The position numbers and the translations under genes are program-made. A stretch of DNA of 62,454 bases, taken from assembly GCA_002087915.1 (NCBI GenBank), contig LWDP01000006.1:1-62454 (forward strand), read 5' to 3'. Positions 52,978 through 62,454 of this stretch are shown one piece after another. Each line of letters opens with the position of its first letter. The first letter of the stretch is position 1. Origin of the DNA: Enterospora canceri. Taxonomy: Eukaryota > Microsporidia > Enterocytozoonidae. The notes beneath the pieces were generated by a model that was not told the origin of the DNA, did not search any database, and worked only from the letters and a program-made list of their open reading frames with translations.

Positions 52978-52980
52978 GGG
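52978..52980 (-). promoter_or_regulatory. CCC-type start-proximal motif of the RPS14 gene
   Basis: On the minus strand aaatttacccaactATG places the C-run four bases before the start codon, as at other housekeeping genes of this window. Confidence 0.65.
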
Positions 52981-53047
52981 TAAATTTTTGTAGAATTTTA
53001 TAAGGGAAATTCTGCTTTATAAAAGAGTACTATAAGCGCATTTTTAG

Positions 53048-53440
53048 TCAATCTGCAGCTACCAAAGTGACATCCTCGGCTAATAAGGTGTTTGAGCATT
53101 GAACGAATTTCGTACAAGCACCTGTTACAGTGCTCTTACTCACCCCTTTGACTTCAATCCAATAATAGTAGCCTCTTTTTGGAAAATCTTCATTACACAG
53201 CTTGTTATGTTTCATATTAAATATAATTGGTGTACTGAATCTAATTGCCTCGTATACATTTCTGCTTTTAGGTGTTTTAGATTCCTTTAATGTAATATCC
53301 ACAGGAACATCATACCGTAAGGTGCTATCTTCATCCTTGAATTCATAAAACATTTCAACGTACTCACATTGGTCATTGCGCCTGACACTGTGTAACATTA
53401 TTTCAATTGCTGTCATTAACGAAATAAAAATGTTAAACAT
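53048..53440 (-). CDS. Predicted secreted protein, unknown
   Basis: The product has 130 residues. A hydrophobic leader (MFNIFISLMTAIEIML) suggests a signal peptide. The mature part is beta-rich (YVEMFYEFKDE, RYDVPVDITL, IRFSTPIIFNM, YYWIEVKGVS) and contains four cysteines, which could form two disulfide bonds. No membrane segment follows and no family is recognised. The start follows attttagtcc, without a C-run of three. It stands between RPS14 and the kinase gene, all on the minus strand. Confidence 0.7.
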   Translation of the reverse strand: MFNIFISLMTAIEIMLHSVRRNDQCEYVEMFYEFKDEDSTLRYDVPVDITLKESKTPKSRNVYEAIRFSTPIIFNMKHNKLCNEDFPKRGYYYWIEVKGVSKSTVTGACTKFVQCSNTLLAEDVTLVAAD

Positions 53441-53508
53441 GGACTAAAATACCTGATTTTTCTAATCAAATAAAAATTGTTTTTTTGATATTCTACAAAA
53501 TGCTTTAC

Positions 53509-54720
53509 TTATCTCGATGGCTCTGAGTTCGATGACGACCCAAATATGTCGTAACTCTCCGATGTTGATAGATTCTGTTTTTCCCCAGTAATAAATGGAT
53601 GGTTCAATAATTCATCCACAGTTGGCCTCTTCTTGTAGTCCACATGCATGCATTCCTTAACAAAATTGATTAATTCGGGTGACGTACGTTCTCTAAATAG
53701 GAACCTGTGGTTCTTAATCCCGTTATGTGTGTTTGTCTTATTTGATATAAATCGCATGTATTCTGAGTCGTCCTTGTTTCCATCTGAGTCGTAAAACATG
53801 ATGTTGCCTAGTGACATGTACCAGACAGATGCTCCCAATGCCCAGATGTCAGACATAGCCCCGTGTACGTTCTTCTTGATCACTTCTGGTGCCTTAAACG
53901 GGTATGTGCCGTAATTCTTTCTCGGTATCACAGCCATTTTCTCTTGGAAATACTGCGTATATCCAAAGTCAATCAACTTGTATTGGACACTTCCGTCTTT
54001 CTGTGTTACTCCCATTATATTTGCTATTTTTATGTCTAAATGCGCATAATTATTGTCATGCAAGTATTTGAGCCCAAGCAACGCATCGTGTACGATGTGT
54101 TTGATGACCTCTTCGCTCCCACTGACGTGTCTCTCGTTGATCTTGATGTCCATGAACTCGAAGAATATCCAGATGAGCGTCTGCTTCTCCTTCTTTTGCG
54201 GATCCTTTGGATTCGATACCATTCGGAAGCTTCTTGTGCTCATGAGCGCATTCACAAGGTACCTGCTCTTTCCTTTCAGCATTGTGCACGTCTCATCCTC
54301 GTTCAGGCCGTTGTTCTTGTTCCAGATGACTCTCTTTAGAATCACAGGCTTACTCGTATACGTGTATTTGAAGACTGCCGTAGTAGTCGACATTCGTATA
54401 GGCTGGATGGGCAGACTCGTCTTGATCTGCCTGAATGCCTTGTTCTGCTTCGTCCTCGTCTCAAGCAGCAATATCTCGTCTAATTCCTTGTTAATAAATT
54501 CCATACACCTATCTAACATCTTTGACTTGAGAATTGTGGGTTGGAACTGTTTTGAAAAAAAATCGGAAACAAACCAGGTAGCCAATGCAATGAACAAGAG
54601 CACCAAAACAACTGTGATACTGCGTTTGATTCGCTTAAATGTGTTGCGGATGCTCTCGTACATACTATCCTTCTTTTTGTGTTCGTCCATTTCGAAGTAT
54701 ATCCCTCTCATTAATTCCAT
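53509..54720 (-). CDS. Membrane-anchored protein kinase
   Basis: The product has 403 residues. One membrane helix lies near the amino end (ITVVLVLLFIALATWFVSDF, about 35-54). A Ser/Thr kinase domain follows from about residue 105 to 385: K129 (PVILKRVIW), HLD at 227-229 in place of HRD with N234 (AHLDIKIANI), DFG at 251-253, APE at 277-279 and DIWALGASVWYM. The Gly-rich ATP loop is not recognisable (TTTAVFKYTYTSK). The kinase domain faces the side opposite a 34-residue basic head. It could be a reduced ER-stress or spindle-pole type kinase, but no lumenal sensor domain exists; the family is undecided. Activity is likely because catalytic K, D, N and DFG are all present. Confidence 0.87.
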   Translation of the reverse strand: MELMRGIYFEMDEHKKKDSMYESIRNTFKRIKRSITVVLVLLFIALATWFVSDFFSKQFQPTILKSKMLDRCMEFINKELDEILLLETRTKQNKAFRQIKTSLPIQPIRMSTTTAVFKYTYTSKPVILKRVIWNKNNGLNEDETCTMLKGKSRYLVNALMSTRSFRMVSNPKDPQKKEKQTLIWIFFEFMDIKINERHVSGSEEVIKHIVHDALLGLKYLHDNNYAHLDIKIANIMGVTQKDGSVQYKLIDFGYTQYFQEKMAVIPRKNYGTYPFKAPEVIKKNVHGAMSDIWALGASVWYMSLGNIMFYDSDGNKDDSEYMRFISNKTNTHNGIKNHRFLFRERTSPELINFVKECMHVDYKKRPTVDELLNHPFITGEKQNLSTSESYDIFGSSSNSEPSR

Positions 54721-54867
54721 TTTATAAACAAAACAAATAGCGTGTTATCAAAATAGGACAGCTTGTTTTAGTTTCCAAACAAACACTTGTTTATCGATCA
54801 ATATTGATTACGCACATACAAATCCATATATGATCAAATTCTAATATTTCAAATTTTGCACCGTAGA

Positions 54868-56950
54868 ATGACTGAAGATAAGAAGCCAGTTGGCTACAAG
54901 AAAGTCATAGGGATGCACAGCAAAAAGTACAGTAGTGTAAGCTGGAGTCAAAGAAGGCCAAACGCCGATCAAGGTGCAAATAATGAGACACAGAAGAAGC
55001 TAAAAATAAACGAGGCAAAAAGAGTTACGTGTTACATGCCTACTCCAAAGAACAATGAAATAATTGATTTAGATCCGGAAATAAAGCAACCTAAGATGAA
55101 TAAGGTGTCCAACTTCAACATTTCAATCAAGTTCAAGTTAAACAAAACAGGAATGGTCTGTGCTGCACCATCGATAGACGTGTTAGCAAATTATTTGAGC
55201 AAAAAAGAAGGAGCCAAATTTGTGTACAAAGAGAATATATGGCAATTCAGGCCACGTGACTACAAGGAGGTTATTGCATTATTGAAGACAAATGGGATCA
55301 AATTCAACAAGATACCAGAGCCAGTGATCAATATTGCACTGAAGCCGGTGTATAAAAGAAATTATAACCTACAAGGGGGCATTTACGACAAATTGATTGA
55401 TTTTCAAATAGAAGCGGTAGAATTTGGAATATCAAAAAGTGGTAGAGTTTTACTTGGTGATGAAATGGGACTTGGTAAAACAATACAGGCATTGGCTATA
55501 GCCAAATACTACGATTCTGACTGGCCACTGCTTGTGATATGTCCAGCTGGTTTGTTACATGACTGGCGGGAAGCAATAGGTCTGTTCTTGGATGCTAGTA
55601 GTACGATAGTACGAGATAGTGTTGACTTTGGTGATAAAATAAGCATTATTAGCAATGTAATGGCCATAAAATATAGTGATATGATTACAGCTGACAATTA
55701 TAAGGTGATTATTGTAGATGAGTGTCATGGTTTGAAATCAACCAAAACACAGCGAACTAAGGCACTATTACCAATTTTACAGAAGTCAACTAGGCTAATT
55801 ATGTGTTCAGGAACGCCAGCGGTCAGTAGGCCTGTTGAATTGTATCCTATTATACAGGCACTTCATAAGGGACCCTTTATTAGTTACAATGAGTATGGAA
55901 TGAGATACTGCAATGGTAGACTCGTGAATGGCAGATATGACTTCCAAGGCTGTTCTAATGCTGATGAATTGTCATATTTTATGGAGAAGGAATTTATGAT
56001 TAGAAGAAGAAAAGAAGCTGTTCTAAGCAAGTTGCCTAAGAAAAACAGGAAAAAGATAGAATTGAGCTTAGAGAATGTGGAATTAACTGAAGGAATGGTT
56101 GACAACAAAACAGTGATAGGTAATGATGTTGCACTGGCCTATAGAAAGGCATGCGAAGTGAAAGTGGATCCAGTTTTAGCATATATTAATTCNTGGCAGA
56201 TATGACTTCCAAGGCTGTTCTAATGCTGATGAATTGTCATATTTTATGGAGAAGGAATTTATGATTAGAAGAAGAAAAGAAGCTGTTCTAAGCAAGTTGC
56301 CTAAGAAAAACAGGAAAAAGATAGAATTGAGCTTAGAGAATGTGGAATTAACTGAAGGAATGGTTGACAACAAAACAGTGATAGGTAATGATGTTGCACT
56401 GGCCTATAGAAAGGCATGCGAAGTGAAAGTGGATCCAGTTTTAGCATATATTAATTCATTAGTGGAGAAAGAAACTAAATTCTTAGTATTTGCTCACCAC
56501 AAAATGATGATTGATGCAATAGCAGAGAATATTAAGAGTATGAACATAAAATACATGAAAATAGATGGAAATGTACCAGTGGCAAAAAGAAAGATCTTAG
56601 TAGATGCATTTCAAAAGGATGACAGTTATAAAGTGGCCGTATTGAGTCTAACAGCTGCATCTACTGGATTAACATTGACAGCAGCATCATTGGTTGTATT
56701 TGCTGAATTATTCTGGAATCCAGGTGTATTGATGCAGGCAGAAGATAGAGCACATAGAATAGGACAAACTAAACCAGTAGAAGTGCTATATTTAGTATGT
56801 GAAAAGACAATAGATGAGATAGTATGGCCTTATTTATTAAGGAAATTGAGTGTATTAGAAAAAATAGGTCTCAGCAAAAATGAATTGAAGCAAATAAAGG
56901 GACAAACTACAGGTCAGAAAGCAATAGATGAGTATTTCAATATGAAATGA
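54868..56950 (+). CDS. SMARCAL1: SMARCAL1-like annealing helicase, interrupted by an assembly duplication
   Basis: This SNF2-family enzyme rewinds single-stranded DNA at stalled replication forks in the nucleus. A HARP-like domain lies at about 82-140 (FNISIKFKLNKTGMVCAAPS ... ENIWQFRPRDYKEVI). The SNF2 motifs are Walker A GDEMGLGKT (197-205), DECH (284-287) and SGTPAVSRP in the first lobe, and AEDRAHRIGQ in the second. In the deposited sequence the frame is broken at 56193 by one N, after which 264 bases (55929-56192) are repeated exactly (56194-56457). Leaving out one copy plus the N restores a single frame of about 605 residues. The start is the ATG at 54868, the first in frame. There is one gene here, not two. 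Confidence 0.9.
55929..56457. repeat. Exact 264-base direct repeat joined by one N (probable assembly artefact)
   Basis: 55929-56192 and 56194-56457 are identical, with a single N at 56193. Identical ends of two contigs placed side by side without merging would give exactly this. The copy length is a multiple of three only by chance. Confidence 0.93.
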
Positions 56951-59900
56951 ATGTTGATAAATTATCTAAAATAACGATTTATAAAAATGTAGTCAACCGA
57001 AGGATTAAATCATTCATTTACCAAATAAAGTATAATAAACTGTAATTGGCTTGATCCACCTTCAAAATTATACAACTGTATCTAATTAATATCGAACTTG
57101 CACTATAACGTTTTGGTTCTTTGTTAATTAAATATAAAAAGTATATCTTGTTAGAAATTATTTTTTCCAAATATATGCTATATTCGATACGATATTTGTT
57201 CATATAAATATCGAGACATGAAATTTTTAAATTACACATTCCTTTATTTCAAATAAATTAAACTCTATGTTTTTTATAAATATATTTGCATTTAGTATGT
57301 AATAATGTTGTTGATATACGTTCTCTAAACCATAACAGAATATAATTATATTCCATTGAGGAGAATATGCTGAAGCACAAAATACATTACAAAAATACAA
57401 CAGTAAACGAAAGAAACACAATATGGTAAAATGAAATACAAAATATTTTGTTTCTTCTTTATAACAATGCTTCAATACAAAACCCTATCATTTTCTCGAT
57501 ATAATCTAAGCATTTGAAATAAAATATATGGCATTTTAAAAATGTGTAGAGTATCTACAAAACGAAATTGTGATACAGTGTCAATAAAACACCACTGTAT
57601 TATAAATGTCATCTGAAATAGATTCTTTGGTTAATAATAGTTATAAAATGAACATTTTAGGTCGTGATAATTACCACCAATCAACTTTTTATAAAATCAT
57701 TTAAAATCTTAGAAGCCCAGACGAATTAAAATATTGTTTGAATTGATTGAAAATACCAAAATTTTTAGAATTAGATACTAGAATAGTAAGAATTACAAAT
57801 AAAAATTTAGATAAATAAACTAAACAAAATTAAACTGAATTAGTTAAATCAAATTAAAAAAATCAAACCACCGATTAAAAACGATCTTGCCACTTATTAT
57901 TAACCTTAAAATCATGTTTTTGTTGTTTAATGACAATAAAGGGAATTTATGATATTTATAATACGTTATGACTAATTTAGAGAGTAAACTAGACACATAT
58001 AGTTTAATATCATGTATTCATTAAATTATATGAATACATTATTCTTACAGCATAATATAGTTATTGAATAGGATATATAAAAATATATAGTGAATTCAAA
58101 AATTCATATAAATTAACTTGTTGGAGAAGATCAGATCATGCTTTTATAGTTTGAATACAATAAAATAGAATAGATCACTATACATTCAAAAAGCCTGCAT
58201 TTTCACTAAAATGAGCGTATTTGAATTGGGGTAAAGCAATATATTTCATTTTAATCCTTTAAAACAAAAATAGTAGTGCTAAACAAAATAATATTGTTGT
58301 AGGCTTTATTTTTATTTTTATCTTTAACATTATGAATATAATTAAAGATGTGGCGAATGTTACTAGTAGTAACAAAATACACAATTGTTTACTCGAATAG
58401 ATTTATTGAAAATAATCTCAAATGTTAGACTTTGTCTTAAATATTAAAATAACAATATTATTGATAACCCTGCATACTTAAAAAAATATGTTTTTACATA
58501 AAAGTTTACTCAAAAACATTTTTATAGCAATGTTATAAAGACACTCTAAGTATTTTCATGTTATGAAAAATATGTTTATAATACATTTAGATGTTTTAAT
58601 TTATGTTTGGCCTTTTACATTTATTGATAAAATCATTAGTTTTTACTGTATTTAAATCAACGAACCATATATCATTCCTATAATATTTAGTGAAATTGTG
58701 TATTAAATGTAAAATAAAAACACGATATTATATTGTTCATAAACAAAGTATTTTAATTAATATTTAAAATACTTTGTTAGATTATAAATATGAAGCACAC
58801 ACTACGATATATAAATACAACAAGTAATTATTCATTGACAAATAATTTGATAATATCCGTATCAGCTGTATTTAATAAAAACACACAGTTTCACACAGTA
58901 AAATAAAAAGTTAAATGATATTATTCAGAAAATACATATAATGAATTGGTGAAGAGTTCAATTAATGATACGATAAAAGGATTTAATATAAAAATAGTGT
59001 TTTGTCATTATGTTCTACCTTTTAATAAATCATTTTATTTATTCGTTACTTAATTTTTATATTTAAGATAAAGTAGTAATATAAACTTATTATATAGTGT
59101 TGTGATCTGCGTTTATTTATGAAAATATTTTACAACGAAACTTTTTATTCAAAACATAAATGTTGGGAAATACATAAATATATGGTATAGTCAGAGCGTA
59201 TACGAATATGTTTGGTATGTAACTGCATATAACATAAATTGAATGAAAAACATTTTTAGAATTGTTGAGTGAATGGTTTAAGTATCATCGTGTGTAACAA
59301 ACCCTAAATGAAATCACGACATTTTAGTTCTATTAGATAAAAACAGCTAATAATTTGGAAAAAATACAAAACTTGTAAAATTCCATAAAACTAGTGGTTT
59401 TAATAATTCATAACTAGAATTTGTGTAAATAGAAAGCTGATAGCGCTGAAACTGTATATCTACAACCGACCTATAACAAATNTGGTATAGTCAGAGCGTA
59501 TACGAATATGTTTGGTATGTAACTGCATATAACATAAATTGAATGAAAAACATTTTTAGAATTGTTGAGTGAATGGTTTAAGTATCATCGTGTGTAACAA
59601 ACCCTAAATGAAATCACGACATTTTAGTTCTATTAGATAAAAACAGCTAATAATTTGGAAAAAATACAAAACTTGTAAAATTCCATAAAACTAGTGGTTT
59701 TAATAATTCATAACTAGAATTTGTGTAAATAGAAAGCTGATAGCGCTGAAACTGTATATCTACAACCGACCTATAACAAATATAAATTTTGTGTCTAGCT
59801 GTTAGTTTGATCGACCCTAAAAAGAGGGCAATATTGAAACTTTATTCCTCCACGGTTCGGTAAGGTCTAATTACAGGTTTTTAGAAACGGAATTTTCTCG

Positions 59901-62454
59901 ATTTTTTCTTTCACCACAAGAATGAGAATAGATAAACTAAAATGTGAATGATCTAATTTTGATAATGGTTACCATATTAATACTTTCAAGTAATGTTTGT
60001 TAACTCGCCTTTGGCCTTTTTGTTTTAAACCACCAGTCATAAAATACTAATTGCCTTTTAATTTTCTGTCATTTTGTTTGATCTACTATTACAAAACCCA
60101 GTTGTTTTATTAATGAAGGCCCTTAAAGTCTTTAGTGTTTGTGCCGTTAGAATAATCAATTCTATATTTTTAAAATTTAATCTTATTACTGCGGCATTGG
60201 GAATATGATAAAGATATAATTGCGTTTATAAAAACTTTACAGTTGCCCACAATATCTATCATGCATATACAGAGATGTGTTATCATTTAATATGCTTACA
60301 AAAACCTTATTAAATTATATTAAAAATAAATATAATGATAAAGTTATACTTATTGTTTGTTATAGTTATTATTATAGAGCGCATAGTTAAATAAAACATG
60401 TAATAATTATAGTGTGTTATTAAGCAGAATATTAGCCTTATATGATGAGAAGTGCATAGAGTTATATATTCATTTTATCGTAATACCTATAAAAACTCTT
60501 TTACATAAAAATTCATGGGTTTTCAGTGAATTTTATTAGTAGTTTGTTAATAACTTTTGCATTTATTTTTTCAAAAGCAATACGGAGCATTTGGGTTTAT
60601 AGACGTATAATTTTAATTTATAATAATCAATGTTGTGTATTTTGAATAAAATTATTTTATTTCTAAATTGGAAAAACGGTGTATATTAACGTATATCTAT
60701 ATTTCTTTACACTGAATATAGAAATGTATATGTATATTGATTAGCTTCAACAAAAATCAATATTATGCTATCTCCAGTATTAAAGTATGTTTATGTAATT
60801 TTCATTATTCTTGATGGTTGTGATGAATTTATATTTCGTAAGATATCATAAATATATACCAAAGAATCTTTTTAAATTACACAATCTATTTGGCATTGGT
60901 TTAGAATGCGTATTTATCAAGAAGTTTATCAACCAACAAATAGGAGTTGTAATTTTTATTAATTTTAACGATTCGTTTCACTACATTATTGTATTTTTTA
61001 TTCTTTATTATAATGATATATTAAAAATAAAAGATATTCATCATAATTAATATATGGAACTAATTTTTATTTGACACATTATTTATATTTTTTTGTTACT
61101 TTTTTGTATATAATTTTAGGAAGCTTAATGTGTGTTATTACTATTTTTATTACTTATACCTCTATATACATATTGTAGTTTAGAGGCTTGTTATAATAAA
61201 TATTTTAATATATATAAGATAGTACATCTATAGTGTATTAACTTTACTGGCTTATGATGTTATTATAGCAACCCACTTGTGAGAAAGAAATTCTGGATTC
61301 TAAATTTTACAGTGGTGTAACTTTTACATTTTTATGTTAAACGCAGATTTTATATGCTAGGCGACCTCAAAATCACGAGTAGTATGAATATCAAAATGTG
61401 CACCCGGTGTTTTTTCTACTAATGCATTTAAGCTCTGAGCATTATTAACCAACGCATAAATAACTTATTCATTTAAGTTGTATAACCAACAATGTTAATT
61501 ATTGCACAAACCATATTGGTCAAATTGGTATAGGATTTTATAAAAACCAATTTTTGTTTATGAGTAAACGTAAAGTAAGAATGGAGTATATTATTGTATG
61601 AAATGTGAGTCTGTGCATATTTTTTGGGTCGATGAATATAATTGCGTAACTATATCAATATGTGTTGAATTTTTTAGGTAGTTGACAATGTTCTCAATTT
61701 TGAAGTTCTTATCATATGCAGGTACTTCAAGATTGTGCATATCAAGTAATATTTCTGGAAATATTATTATCAAATAGAATTTTTATCGACTAATAAACTT
61801 GTTTTAAATTAGAAAAAACCTCAAATATTCCAAATATCATCATGCGCTAGTTTTGAATTCATATGTTATTGGATCTTAAGATGATCTTCCACAAATTTAA
61901 ATTCATCAAAAATCCGTTTAATCTTTTTACTCTAAATTTCAAATAATTTTAAACTTGCTCATTGTACAATGATGTTTATAATGACGAATGGACATTTCAA
62001 GTTCTTTTACAAATCAACATTATTTAAAAAATTAGTTGTTTTAATCGCTTGTGTTTTTAGCATGTTTATTGCAACATACTTTATGTTGAACGTAAAAAAC
62101 GAATAGCACATTTTATTATATTTTAAATGAATTCCTATTGGTTATATTGCCTGCAAACATTCCTGTATTATTAAATGATGCATTGCTCTTGTATTTTAGA
62201 GCAAAAAATCTAGCAAAAGGGCTCAAAGCAATTTGTTTTTTGCGTAAATATGCGATATTGATTGTTTAGCGGGAAAATCATTGCACAAAGTGTTTCTAAC
62301 AGAGTAAGTCAAGTTTGGCATTACACAGTAGTTACTTTACTTTGTCGCTTCAATAATTAAAATTTACACACTTAAAAGTGGATATTTTTGTTAAAAATAT
62401 TTATTGAAGCACATATTTCACTGATTTAAGCTACAAATTCAAGTATGATAATTA
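56951..62454. other. Long very AT-rich region without credible genes
   Basis: About 5.5 kb follow the helicase gene without any protein I can support. Open frames are at most about 80 codons, of Ile/Phe/Tyr/Asn-rich random-looking composition, and none has a C-run start signal. No tRNA or rRNA is seen. Base composition is visibly more AT-rich than anywhere to the left. A less extreme patch with more G and C lies at about 59790-59900. The region contains a second N with duplicated flanks. Confidence 0.7.
59183..59781. repeat. Exact 299-base direct repeat joined by one N (probable assembly artefact)
   Basis: 59183-59481 and 59483-59781 are identical and separated by the N at 59482, the same construction as at 56193. 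The duplication should be collapsed unless long reads show otherwise. Confidence 0.92.

Noticed and set aside
56234..56950. A separate second helicase gene starting after the N
   Set aside because: Its first part repeats 264 bases of the preceding gene exactly and only the joined frame gives a complete SNF2 enzyme. It is one gene with an assembly duplication.
60811..61050. 79-codon open frame in the AT-rich end, and similar ones at 57018-57475 and 61591-61773
   Set aside because: Composition (Ile, Phe, Tyr, Asn) follows the AT-rich DNA; no start motif, domain or neighbour support.

Overview
This window is eukaryotic and most likely microsporidian. About 50 intron-free genes lie on both strands with gaps of usually 10-150 bp. 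Proteins are shorter than their yeast or animal relatives. There is a large family of secreted ricin-B-like (beta-trefoil) proteins, and many start codons directly follow a CCC-type motif, as known from microsporidia. An Argonaute gene points to a lineage that kept RNAi components. I cannot name the species from sequence alone.

Layout. 1-5.8 kb: decayed transposase fragments at both edges enclose a coiled-coil protein, a WD40 (DCAF-like) protein, a CCCH zinc-finger protein, a BET bromodomain protein and a small tail-anchored protein resembling Sec61-gamma. 6.2-11 kb: mostly minus-strand genes, namely three multi-spanning membrane proteins that may be related, Caf40/CNOT9, a Pho80-like cyclin and a very small tRNA-splicing endonuclease subunit. 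11-17 kb: unknown basic and soluble proteins, three type I membrane proteins and an Sfp1-like C2H2 protein. 17.1-20.5 kb: RPB3 and an Argonaute whose slicer tetrad reads N-E-D-N instead of D-E-D-H. 21.8-41.4 kb: an array of 14 ricin-B-like genes plus two related or small secreted genes, interrupted by an unknown gene, MLH1 and an Ase1/PRC1 homologue. 41.5-46 kb: two large unknown AT-rich genes. 46.4-57 kb: housekeeping genes (ubiquitin-like membrane protein, nucleolin-like RRM protein, eL34, CBP20, RpiA, Dis3/Rrp44, uS11, a membrane-anchored kinase, a SMARCAL1-like helicase) and two tRNA-Met genes, one elongator-like and one initiator-like. 57-62.5 kb: a very AT-rich stretch without credible genes.

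Reading the genes together: the left, middle and right blocks carry ordinary transcription, RNA processing, translation, mismatch-repair and mitosis functions. The 20-kb centre is an accessory region devoted to secreted lectin-like proteins, probably acting at the spore surface or the host interface (inference). Its members differ in domain number, in low-complexity tails (His-Pro-Ser, Gly-rich, Thr-rich, acidic/basic) and in two recurring C-terminal motifs.

Sequence quality. Two single N positions (56193 and 59482) each sit between exact direct copies of 264 and 299 bp. These are best read as uncollapsed contig overlaps, and the first one splits the helicase gene artificially. Two genes near the left end (WD40 and CCCH) look frameshifted.
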